Both the position numbers and the translations under genes were made by a program. A stretch of DNA of 6,083 nucleotides, from the NCBI GenBank assembly GCA_029335925.2, contig JARJMX020000080.1, positions 1 to 6,083 on the forward strand. The letters are read 5' to 3'. Of this stretch, positions 1-5,303 are shown piece after piece. Source of the DNA: Gammaproteobacteria bacterium (GTDB lineage Bacteria > Pseudomonadota > Gammaproteobacteria > Halothiobacillales > Halothiobacillaceae). The notes beneath the pieces are model-generated. The model was not told the origin of the DNA. It saw only the letters and a program-made list of their open reading frames with translations, and did no database searches. Numbering within the stretch: the stretch's first letter is position 1; each line of letters starts with the position of its first letter.

Positions 1-219
1 GTCCAGCACGTGCCGCCATGCATCGACCGCCTCGAGCAAGGACTGCGAGGCCAGGCTGACAGCCGACACGCGTAAATCGAGCGGTTGCTTTGGCGCGAAG
101 GGCTCGGGCGCCTGCGCCTCGACCACATGCACCTCGAACCCGGATCGCCCCAGTGCACAGGCCAAGGCGGCACCCACCATGCCGCCACCGATGATCAGGA
201 TGTCCGCATGTTGTTCCAT
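1..219 (-). CDS. ubiI: UbiH/UbiI/VisC-family FAD hydroxylase, N-terminal fragment (cut by window edge)
   Basis: The minus-strand frame opens with ATG at 219-217 and runs 73 codons to the window edge without a stop. It begins MEQHADILIIGGGMVGAALA, which holds the dinucleotide-binding GxGxxG loop (residues 11-16) after a hydrophobic beta strand. An acidic residue ends the second strand (VHVVEA), as in class A flavoprotein monooxygenases. About 20 residues later LDLRVSAVSL matches the D-x-R-x-x-A-L signature of the UbiH/UbiF/UbiI/COQ6 family. The start lies 4 bp after the ubiH stop, and GGGGTAAGG just upstream contains that stop and can serve as ribosome binding site. In related genomes the gene after ubiH is ubiI (visC), the C5-hydroxylase of ubiquinone synthesis. 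That position is the main reason for the symbol. UbiF, UbiL or UbiM cannot be excluded from the N-terminus alone. The family assignment is firm and the exact paralogue is inferred. Confidence 0.82.
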   Translation of the reverse strand, partial: MEQHADILIIGGGMVGAALACALGRSGFEVHVVEAQAPEPFAPKQPLDLRVSAVSLASQSLLEAVDAWRHVLD

Positions 220-223
220 CGCC

Positions 224-1408
224 TTACCCCTTCAAACCCATCATCTGCCGGAGGAAACCGGCGCGCAGCGGCGGTATAGCCTCCAGCGCCACCAGGGCCA
301 GGCCCTTGAACGCCGCCGGCACCGGCACGGCGCGGGTAAAGCCGCGGGCACGCACGTCCATCAGCGGGTAGCTTACGGCGTAGTCTGCCTGCCGCGCAGC
401 GGCATAGGCAGCCAACACAGCATCCGCACCAATATCCCGTCCCTCCTGTCGCGCCCTGCTAAGCTCGCCGAGCAACACCCGGATGTCGCGCAGGCCCAGG
501 TTCAGGCCCTGCCCAGCCACGGGGTGCAGGGCATGGGCGGCATTGCCCACCACCACTGTACGGGGAGCGGTGATGGTCTTGGCGGTCAGTGCACGCAGCG
601 GGTAGGCCTGGCGCGGCCCAAGGCGGATGAAGCGTCCAAGGCGCGGGCCGAAGCGTTGGCCCAGTTCATCGAGAAAAGCGGCATCCGAAAGCCCCAAACG
701 TCGCTCCACGCCGCCCGTCTCGCTCACCCACACCAGCGCATAACGGTTGTCCCCCATGGGCAGCAGGGCAATCGGCCCCTCGTCGGTGAAGCGCTCGAAG
801 GCCGTGCGGGGTTCCACGCGCTCCACCTCCACCCGGGCGAGGATGGCGGTCTGGCCATAGTCCCGCGCCTCGACCGGCAGGCCCAGCGCACTACGCACGA
901 TGGAGCCTGCGCCATCGGCGGCCACCAGCAGACGGGCGTGCAGGGACTGTTCGCCTTCGGGCATGGAGAAACGAAGCACGACGCCATCGCCCTGCACCTC
1001 GTGCGCGATATAGCGTGCGGGGGCTTGCCAGTGCACACCACTGGCCTTAGCCGCAGCCAGCAGCACCGGGGCCATCCGGGCGGAGTCCAACACCTGACCG
1101 AGCGCGGCGACGCCCTCCTCCTGCGCGACAAAACGCGCGCTGCCCCAGGACTTGCGCAGGGAGACATGGATGCGTTCGATCGGCTCGGCCTCATCCATCA
1201 GCGCTTCCCACAGCCCCCAGCCGGCCAGCAGTCGTCGTCCGCCCTCGGCCAGGGCAATGGCCCGGCCATCGAAGCCCGTGCTGCCAATCGGGGCCGTTTC
1301 CGGAGCCGCCTCACGCTCCAGCACGGCCACCGCGAAGCCCTCACGCGCCAGCACGTGGGCTAGAACAGCACCAACCGGGCCGCCACCGACGATCGCGACA
1401 TCAAACAT
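224..1408 (-). CDS. ubiH: 2-octaprenyl-6-methoxyphenol hydroxylase (ubiquinone synthesis)
   Basis: This 394-residue FAD monooxygenase matches the usual UbiH length (about 390). UbiH uses O2 and a reduced flavin to hydroxylate C4 of the ring in aerobic ubiquinone synthesis, and works in a Ubi protein complex near the inner membrane. Visible motifs are the FAD loop VGGGPVGA (residues 7-14), FDGRAIAL (46-53), the ADG motif (164-166), and GNAAHALHPVAGQGLNLGLR (288-307) followed by D308. The GN start of that last motif, in place of the GD of most relatives, is also found in E. coli UbiH and separates it from UbiI and UbiF. The ATG overlaps the pepP stop by 8 bp (ATGTTTGA). A strong GGAGGAG (1425-1419) sits 10 nt upstream inside pepP, so translation is probably coupled. 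A long open frame on the opposite strand here is a high-GC shadow. Confidence 0.95.
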   Translation of the reverse strand: MFDVAIVGGGPVGAVLAHVLAREGFAVAVLEREAAPETAPIGSTGFDGRAIALAEGGRRLLAGWGLWEALMDEAEPIERIHVSLRKSWGSARFVAQEEGVAALGQVLDSARMAPVLLAAAKASGVHWQAPARYIAHEVQGDGVVLRFSMPEGEQSLHARLLVAADGAGSIVRSALGLPVEARDYGQTAILARVEVERVEPRTAFERFTDEGPIALLPMGDNRYALVWVSETGGVERRLGLSDAAFLDELGQRFGPRLGRFIRLGPRQAYPLRALTAKTITAPRTVVVGNAAHALHPVAGQGLNLGLRDIRVLLGELSRARQEGRDIGADAVLAAYAAARQADYAVSYPLMDVRARGFTRAVPVPAAFKGLALVALEAIPPLRAGFLRQMMGLKG

Positions 1409-2720
1409 GCGGGACGATCTCCTCCAGCGCCTCGATCGACTTGGGGGCCTCCACGGTCAACACCTCGCAGCCCTCGCGAGTGACCAGCACATCGTCCTCA
1501 ATGCGGATGCCCATGTTGCGAAAGGCCTTGGGCACGTCCTTGCCATCGTCGATATATAACCCGGGCTCCACGGTCAGGGCCATGCCCGGCTCCAGCGGCC
1601 GCCAGGCCCCATCGACCTTGTAGGCGCCCACATCGTGCACATCCATGCCCAGCCAGTGCCCGGTACGGTGCATGTAAAAGCGCTTATAAGCCTCCTTCTC
1701 GAGCAGCCGCTCGACCTTGCCCTTAAGTAGGCCAAGCGCAACCAATCCCTCGGTCAGCACGCGCACGGCCGCCTGGTGCGGGGCCTCCCAGCTTGCGCCG
1801 GGACGGACGGCCTCGATGGCCGCCTGCTGGGCCGCCAAGACTACAGCATACAATTCGCGCGCAGCGGGGGAAAAACGCCCTCCAACGGGCAGGGTTCGGG
1901 TGATGTCGCCGCAATAACCGCCCCACTCGCAGCCCGCATCCACCAGCACCAGTTCACCCTGCCGCAACAGGTCACGGTTCTTGGTGTAATGCAGGATGCA
2001 GGCGTTAGCCCCGCCGGCCACGATGGATGGAAAGGCCGGTTCGCCGCCGTGCCCGCGGAAGGTGTACAACAGCTCGGCCTCCAAGGCATATTCGGGCAGA
2101 CCGGGACGCACGGCCTGCATGACCCGCCGGTGGGCAAGGGCAGTGATCTGGCAGGCCTCTCGCAGCACCTGAGCCTCATCCTCATCCTTGAACAGACGCA
2201 TCTCATGCACCAGCGGGGCCAAGTCGAGCCAACCGGCCGGGGCCTTCACCCCTGCGCGCTGCTGGCGACGGACTTTCGCCAGCCAACCCAACAGACGTTG
2301 GGCGAAATGGCTATCATCCAAGGGGGCATAGAACGGCTCCCGCCCGGCGAGCAGGGCCGGCAGGCGCTCGTCCAACTCGTCGATGGCATAGGCCTGGTCG
2401 GCGCCGTACAGCTTACGCGCCCCCTCCACCCCCGACCGGCGCCCGTCCCAACGCTCACGTTCTGGATCGCGCGGGTGCACGAACAGGATGAACGGCCCCT
2501 CCTCGTGCCCCGGCGCCAGCACCAGCACGGCATCGGGTTCATCAAAGCCGGTCAAGTAGCGGAAGTCGCTGTCTTGGCGGAAGGGGTAATGGGTGTCGCG
2601 GTTGCGGACACGCTCGGTGGCTGCAGGCACGATGGCGATGCCCTCCGGCCCCAGCTGCGCCAGCAGGCGCTTGCGACGACGGGCGAAGTGTTTCTTATCG
2701 AGGAGGGGATGGATCGACAT
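1401..2720 (-). CDS. pepP: Xaa-Pro aminopeptidase P
   Basis: This 439-residue cytoplasmic metallopeptidase (E. coli PepP has 441) removes the N-terminal residue from peptides whose second residue is proline. An N-terminal AMP_N domain (about residues 1-170, with RQDSDFRYLTGF at 48-59) precedes a pita-bread M24 catalytic domain. All five expected di-manganese ligands are visible: D261 (VDAG), D272 (GDITRT), H355 (HRTGHWLG), E385 (LTVEPG) and E408 (GIRIEDD). The expected active-site histidines H244 (ILHYTKN) and H362 (DVHDVG) are also present. The frame stays open further upstream into ygfB, but ATG 2720 is preferred: MSIHPLLDKKHFARRRKRL aligns with known N-termini and GAGGG (2731-2727) lies 6 nt upstream. 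It follows ygfB by 19 bp and overlaps ubiH by 8 bp, as in the conserved ygfB-pepP-ubiH order. Confidence 0.96.
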   Translation of the reverse strand: MSIHPLLDKKHFARRRKRLLAQLGPEGIAIVPAATERVRNRDTHYPFRQDSDFRYLTGFDEPDAVLVLAPGHEEGPFILFVHPRDPERERWDGRRSGVEGARKLYGADQAYAIDELDERLPALLAGREPFYAPLDDSHFAQRLLGWLAKVRRQQRAGVKAPAGWLDLAPLVHEMRLFKDEDEAQVLREACQITALAHRRVMQAVRPGLPEYALEAELLYTFRGHGGEPAFPSIVAGGANACILHYTKNRDLLRQGELVLVDAGCEWGGYCGDITRTLPVGGRFSPAARELYAVVLAAQQAAIEAVRPGASWEAPHQAAVRVLTEGLVALGLLKGKVERLLEKEAYKRFYMHRTGHWLGMDVHDVGAYKVDGAWRPLEPGMALTVEPGLYIDDGKDVPKAFRNMGIRIEDDVLVTREGCEVLTVEAPKSIEALEEIVPHV

Positions 2721-2739
2721 GACAGACCCTCGCAGAACG

Positions 2740-3318
2740 TCAGTGCAGGGTTCGAAAATCGGCCTGCGGCCAGGCGACCGCCGCTTTGGCCTTCGTCCCA
2801 GCCGCGGGCTCAGGACGGGGATGGAGGGTCTCGTGCAGCAGCAGCACCCCCACGCGCAGGTACTCGACAAGGTCGCTGTAGGCCTGCTCATCTTCCTCGG
2901 CGTCCTCGCCAAGATCGAAGCTCGCCTGGGCGAAATGGTGGATGTCACGCAGAATCTCGGCGGCATCGGCCGGCAACTTCGCCGGTTCCCGCCCACCGGC
3001 CAGACCATAGCCGTAGAGAAACCCCTGGCACCAGTCATGCAAGGCCTTGGCACGCTCCTCCATGGACGAATCATCGGTCGGCAGCATCAGATCGAAGCTA
3101 CCGGTCGGGTCAGCCAGGCTTGCCACCGTCTCGGCATACAGCTCGCGCACAGGCTCAGGCACTTTAAGCTGCGACTCGTTTTCGCAGATGACCGACCACC
3201 AGTCTCCGAGTTCGGCCGCCCCCGCCGCACACAGCATCCCGGCAAGTACGCCATGCGCCTCGGCGGCCTGCACCGCCGCATCGTCCAGGGCCTCGTCCAC
3301 CCGCTTGAATTCCACCAT
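2740..3318 (-). CDS. ygfB: YgfB, UPF0149 family protein
   Basis: This 192-residue acidic, mostly helical protein has the same length as E. coli YgfB. Family features are AEAHGVLAGMLC (residues 20-30), the FDLMLPTDD stretch (75-83) before ALHDWCQGFLYGYGL, an acidic DLGEDAEEDEQAYSDLVEYL segment (135-154), RVGVLLLHETLHP, and the C-terminal TLH also seen in E. coli. Its biochemical role is poorly defined. In Pseudomonas aeruginosa YgfB is reported to act on the AlpA regulator and influence beta-lactam resistance, which may not apply here. In-frame ATGs also exist at 3339 and 3357. Start 3318 is chosen because GAGGTG (3330-3325) lies 6 nt upstream and the length then matches the family. It is the first gene of the minus-strand operon, divergent from the zapA cluster. 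Confidence 0.9.
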   Translation of the reverse strand: MVEFKRVDEALDDAAVQAAEAHGVLAGMLCAAGAAELGDWWSVICENESQLKVPEPVRELYAETVASLADPTGSFDLMLPTDDSSMEERAKALHDWCQGFLYGYGLAGGREPAKLPADAAEILRDIHHFAQASFDLGEDAEEDEQAYSDLVEYLRVGVLLLHETLHPRPEPAAGTKAKAAVAWPQADFRTLH

Positions 3319-3324
3319 GAACCG

Positions 3325-3330
3325 CACCTC
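3325..3330 (-). promoter_or_regulatory. Ribosome binding site that fixes the ygfB start
   Basis: GAGGTG on the minus strand ends 6 nt before ATG 3318. The upstream in-frame ATGs at 3339 and 3357 have no comparable site at suitable spacing. This motif therefore decides between three possible starts. Confidence 0.7.
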
Positions 3331-3341
3331 GCGCGCCATAA

Positions 3342-3370
3342 ATTTTAGATGCTTCATCCTACCATGCCCG
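3342..3370 (-). promoter_or_regulatory. Candidate sigma70 promoter for ygfB-pepP-ubiH
   Basis: On the minus strand TAAAAT (3347-3342) matches 5 of 6 consensus -10 bases. A weak -35-like CGGGCA (3370-3365) lies 17 bp upstream. Transcription would begin near 3335, giving a leader of about 16 nt that just includes the GAGGTG ribosome site of ygfB. This would exclude the ATGs at 3339 and 3357 and supports the start at 3318. The -35 is poor, so the call rests mainly on the -10 and position. Confidence 0.35.
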
Positions 3371-3407
3371 CCGCCTCCCGATGGCCGCCCAACACGCGCC
3401 CCTCCGG

Positions 3408-3436
3408 TTGCACGCGCTCTGACCACAACCTAAGAT
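3408..3436 (+). promoter_or_regulatory. Candidate sigma70 promoter for the zapA-ssrS-fau cluster
   Basis: TTGCAC (3408-3413) and TAAGAT (3431-3436) are separated by exactly 17 bp and match 3 and 4 of 6 consensus bases. Transcription would start near 3443 and leave a leader of about 36 nt before ATG 3479. It is the best-spaced pair I found on the plus strand here, but both boxes are weak. Confidence 0.35.
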
Positions 3437-3468
3437 TTTTGCTTTATCGAGACGGCGCCATAGCCGTT

Positions 3469-3472
3469 GGAG
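3469..3472 (+). promoter_or_regulatory. Ribosome binding site that fixes the start of the small coiled-coil gene
   Basis: GGAG ends 6 nt before ATG 3479. An in-frame TTG at 3467 overlaps this motif and has no site of its own, so the ATG is the better start. Confidence 0.7.
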
Positions 3473-3478
3473 AACACG

Positions 3479-3700
3479 ATGCATCGCATCATCACACAAG
3501 AAGAGTGGCAGGAGCTCGAGGAGGGTGTCTTGCAGCTTATCGAGCTGTGTGAAACCCTCAAGCGCGCTAACCAGCGACTGGAGGATGACAACCGGCATCT
3601 GCGCGAAGAAAAAACGCGGCTGCAAGCCTTGCTTGGCGAGGCCGAGGCTCGCTTGAGACCTGTTCTCGAACAGCTGCGCGCCCTGGAGAGCCAGATATGA
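3479..3700 (+). CDS. Small coiled-coil protein, TIGR02449 / ZapB-like
   Basis: This 73-residue protein begins MHRIITQEEWQELEEGV. Almost its entire length is a predicted coiled coil: leucine- and isoleucine-rich heptads run through LQLIELCETLKRANQRLEDD and on to the C-terminus (VLEQLRALESQI). There is no signal peptide or membrane segment. Small coiled-coil proteins of the TIGR02449 type are regularly found directly before zapA in gammaproteobacteria and are described as ZapB-like. I infer a structural role in division-ring assembly from shape and position. It is too divergent from enteric ZapB for me to assign that symbol. Its stop overlaps the zapA start in ATGA, which implies coupled translation and perhaps balanced production of the two proteins. 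The start follows from the GGAG at 3469. Confidence 0.85.
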   Translation: MHRIITQEEWQELEEGVLQLIELCETLKRANQRLEDDNRHLREEKTRLQALLGEAEARLRPVLEQLRALESQI

Positions 3701-4032
3701 GTCAAGAACCCTCCATTCCCGTGGACATCAGCATCCTCGACAAAGAGTACCGCGTCGCCTGTCCTCCGAGCGAGCGCGAGGCTCTGGAGCGTTCAGCCCG
3801 CTTCCTCGATGGCAAGATGCGTGAGATCCGCCATACCGGAAAGGTCATCGGCAATGACCGAGTGGCCGTCATGGCTGCCCTCAATATCACCTACGAGCTG
3901 TTGCAACTGCGCGCCACCCATGCCCCAGCCACCCATGAGGTCCTGCCCGCTTCGCTGGATGTGCAGGCCCTGGGCCAGCGCATTCGCGAGACGCTCGAAC
4001 GTTGCAAACCGGCCGAAACTGATTTAACCTGA
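3697..4032 (+). CDS. zapA: Cell division protein ZapA
   Basis: ZapA is a small cytoplasmic protein that binds FtsZ, cross-links its filaments and stabilises the Z ring. The 111-residue product has the typical two-part layout. An N-terminal globular beta-alpha head contains PVDISILDKEYRVACPPSER (residues 8-27), ALERSARFLDGKMREIR (29-45) and GKVIGNDRVAVMAALNITYE (48-67). A C-terminal helix suited to coiled-coil dimerisation and tetramerisation follows. IAVMAALNI-like sequence after GKVIG is a family hallmark. Aspartate 15 sits where glycine is common in ILGKEY-type relatives. GGAGAG (3685-3690) lies 6 nt before the ATG, inside the preceding gene, and the two genes share ATGA. The 6S RNA gene starts within about 7 bp of the stop, the classical zapA-ssrS arrangement. 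Confidence 0.95.
   Translation: MSQEPSIPVDISILDKEYRVACPPSEREALERSARFLDGKMREIRHTGKVIGNDRVAVMAALNITYELLQLRATHAPATHEVLPASLDVQALGQRIRETLERCKPAETDLT
4002..4030 (+). promoter_or_regulatory. Candidate ssrS promoter inside the end of zapA
   Basis: TTGCAA (4002-4007, 4 of 6 consensus -35 bases) is followed 17 bp later by TAACCT (4025-4030, 3 of 6 -10 bases). Initiation would fall near 4037-4039, which coincides with the 5' end of the 6S closing stem. TATAAG at 4034-4039 looks more like a -10 but would start transcription inside the RNA. The boxes are weak, and 6S RNA could also come from processing of the zapA transcript. Confidence 0.35.
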
Positions 4033-4038
4033 ATATAA

Positions 4039-4218
4039 GTCTTCTGGAGCGTGCGCCAGTAGCCCAACCCCCTTGAGCCTTAATGCCCCATCCTTGGGGA
4101 TGGCCTCTAGAGCCGTGTGCATGTCCGCTTTGCGCGGAAAGCCTGACGCTCTCACCGCCCTCTCCGACTTGAACCCCTCGGTTCAAGGTACCCGGCCAAC
4201 AGCGGCGCCCTGGAAGAC
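4039..4218 (+). ncRNA. ssrS: 6S RNA
   Basis: 6S RNA mimics an open promoter and sequesters sigma70 RNA polymerase holoenzyme in stationary phase. The roughly 180-nt region lies between zapA and fau, its conserved location, and has the expected parts. GTCTTC (4039-4044) pairs with GAAGAC (4213-4218) as the closing stem, extended by wobble pairs. CTTGAGCC (4072-4079) corresponds to the CCTGAGCC of E. coli 6S. CCATCC/GGATGG (4088-4093 with 4098-4103) forms a hairpin like the one in the E. coli 5' half of the central bubble. CTTGAACC/GGTTCAAG (4168-4175 with 4180-4187) forms a perfect 8-bp hairpin matching the E. coli 3'-arm hairpin. The length agrees with E. coli (184 nt). The ends were set from the closing stem and could be off by several bases. 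Open frames across this stretch are spurious. Confidence 0.92.
4212..4217 (+). promoter_or_regulatory. Putative fau ribosome binding site inside the 6S RNA stem
   Basis: GGAAGA ends 10 nt before the fau ATG at 4228 and is the only purine-rich motif in range. The same bases form the 3' strand of the 6S RNA closing stem with TCTTC (4040-4044). Spacing is longer than ideal, so its strength is uncertain. Confidence 0.45.
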
Positions 4219-4227
4219 CCTCCCACC

Positions 4228-4821
4228 ATGCTTCCCCTCTCCCGCAAAGAACTTCGCCAGACTCTTCGTCGCAGCCGCTGTGCGCTGCAAGGACTGGACC
4301 GCGCCTGGCGCGAAGCCGCCATCCTCGAAGCCCTGCGCCTGCACCCCATGTTCCGGCACGCCCGCCGCATCGCCCTGTTTTGGCCCGCCGACGGCGAGGT
4401 CGATCTGCGCCCGCTGGCGTCGCTTGCCCACCCCCGCCAAGGCCTCTACCTACCCATTCTCGCCCAAGGCTCGCGTCTGCGCTTCGCCCCCTGGCAGCTC
4501 GGCCATCCACTGCGCATGAACCGCTTCCGTATCCCCGAGCCCCGCCACCGCGTCACCGATCTTCTGCACGCACGCGAGCTCGACCTCATCCTCATGCCCT
4601 TGGTCGGCTTCGACGATGTCGGCAACCGCCTGGGCATGGGCGGCGGATTTTACGACCGCACCCTCGCCTTCCGCCTCGCCCGCCGGCGCTGGCGCAAACC
4701 CCTGCTGATCGGAGTGGCCTTCGGCCTGCAGCGCTGCCCCCTCCTGCCGGTCGAGCGCTGGGATGTGCCGCTGGATGGCATCCTCACCGAGGACGGAGTA
4801 CGCTTGTTCGATCGTTTTTGA
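4228..4821 (+). CDS. fau: 5-formyltetrahydrofolate cyclo-ligase
   Basis: This 197-residue cytosolic enzyme (5-FCL, YgfA family, usually about 180-200) converts 5-formyl-THF to 5,10-methenyl-THF using ATP, returning an inhibitory storage folate to the one-carbon pool. The N-terminus has the basic helix RKELRQTLRRSRCAL (residues 6-20). A conserved IPEP is at 102-105. The signature VGFDDVGNRLGMGGGFYDR (126-144) is the nucleotide and folate binding loop, with the triple glycine before FYDR. The C-terminus has WDVPLDGILTEDG (168-180). No other ATG, GTG or TTG lies within the first 24 codons, so ATG 4228 is well supported. It starts 9 bp after the predicted 6S 3' end, tighter than in E. coli, where ssrS and ygfA are co-transcribed but further apart. 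The EVE gene follows after 11 bp. Confidence 0.94.
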   Translation: MLPLSRKELRQTLRRSRCALQGLDRAWREAAILEALRLHPMFRHARRIALFWPADGEVDLRPLASLAHPRQGLYLPILAQGSRLRFAPWQLGHPLRMNRFRIPEPRHRVTDLLHARELDLILMPLVGFDDVGNRLGMGGGFYDRTLAFRLARRRWRKPLLIGVAFGLQRCPLLPVERWDVPLDGILTEDGVRLFDRF

Positions 4822-4832
4822 CGGAACCCGAC

Positions 4833-5303
4833 ATGGCCTACTGGCTGATGAAATCCGAGCCTGACGTGTTCGGTATCGACGATCTCGCCGCCCGCCCGAA
4901 TCAAACCGAGCCCTGGGACGGCGTGCGCAACTATCAGGCGCGCAACTTCATGCGCGCGATGAAGATCGGCGATCAGATCTTCTTCTACCACTCCAACACG
5001 GCCACGCCCGGCATTGTCGGCATCGCCGAGGTGGTGCGCGAGGCCTACCCGGACCACACCGCCTGGAACCCAGACAGCAAGTATTACGACCCGGCCAGCA
5101 CGCCCAACAAGCCGCGCTGGGACATGGTGGATGTGCGCTATGTGCGCCATCTCAAACGCATCATCCCCCTGACCGAGCTGAAGGGCCTCGAGGCCCTGGC
5201 CGACATGCCGCTCGTGCGCAAGGGCAACCGCCTATCGGTCATGCCGGTGAGCGAGGCGCACTGGAATCTCATCCTGGCGCTAGAGGACAAGCCGCGTACA
5301 TGA
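4833..5303 (+). CDS. EVE (PUA-like) domain protein
   Basis: This single-domain protein of 156 residues begins MAYWLMKSEP, the usual N-terminus of bacterial EVE proteins, which are relatives of human THYN1. Further family motifs are WDGVRNYQARN (residues 18-28), IFFYHSNTATPGIVGIAEV (39-57), the DPAS-x-PNKPRWDMVDV stretch (86-101) and VRKGNRLSVMPVS (128-140). EVE domains have a PUA-like fold with an aromatic pocket that, in studied members, binds modified bases in DNA or RNA. The tryptophans and FYHS residues fit such a pocket. No ligand is known for this stand-alone group, and I do not assign one. GGAA (4823-4826) lies 6 nt before the start. The gene follows fau by 11 bp and overlaps ilvA by ATGA, so all three are probably on one transcript. 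No signal peptide or membrane segment is visible. Confidence 0.9.
   Translation: MAYWLMKSEPDVFGIDDLAARPNQTEPWDGVRNYQARNFMRAMKIGDQIFFYHSNTATPGIVGIAEVVREAYPDHTAWNPDSKYYDPASTPNKPRWDMVDVRYVRHLKRIIPLTELKGLEALADMPLVRKGNRLSVMPVSEAHWNLILALEDKPRT

Larger units (their letters stand above)
3319..3478. promoter_or_regulatory. Divergent intergenic control region between ygfB and the zapA cluster
   Basis: This 160-bp stretch without a gene separates two head-to-head transcription units. It holds two AT-richer patches (about 3338-3350 and 3425-3448) in otherwise GC-rich DNA, each placed where a promoter for one direction would be expected. I see no strong palindrome that would mark an operator. The role follows from the divergent layout, and the exact promoter elements are listed separately. 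Confidence 0.65.

Noticed and set aside
179..1363. 394-codon open frame on the plus strand opposite ubiH
   Set aside because: It mirrors ubiH in a GC-rich region, its product is low-complexity and rich in H, Q, G and R, and it matches no family. UbiH motifs on the other strand are complete.
2721..3074. N-terminal extension of pepP to 3074
   Set aside because: It would overlap most of ygfB in another frame and has no PepP homology. ATG 2720 has a good ribosome site and the family length.
1776..3167. 463-codon plus-strand open frame across pepP and ygfB
   Set aside because: It is antisense to two intact conserved genes and its product turns into an Arg/Pro/Ala-rich tail, typical of high-GC shadow frames.
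3319..3426. N-terminal extension of ygfB to 3426, 3357 or 3339
   Set aside because: The extra residues do not resemble YgfB, no ribosome site is well placed, and the candidate -10 box would lie inside the coding region.
4168..4187. Perfect hairpin CTTGAACC/GGTTCAAG as a possible terminator
   Set aside because: It has no T-run and matches the conserved 3'-arm hairpin of 6S RNA.
3887..4510. 207-codon minus-strand open frame antisense to zapA, ssrS and fau
   Set aside because: Its product is low-complexity and rich in G, R and A, opposite three confidently identified genes.
4073..4519. 148-codon plus-strand open frame over ssrS and fau
   Set aside because: It runs through the structured 6S RNA and the fau gene in a different frame, with no recognisable protein features.
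4380..4832. Fused frame extending the EVE protein upstream through fau (start 4380)
   Set aside because: The added segment is Arg/Pro-rich read-through of fau in another frame. ATG 4833 starts the canonical MAYWLMKSEP N-terminus and has its own GGAA site.
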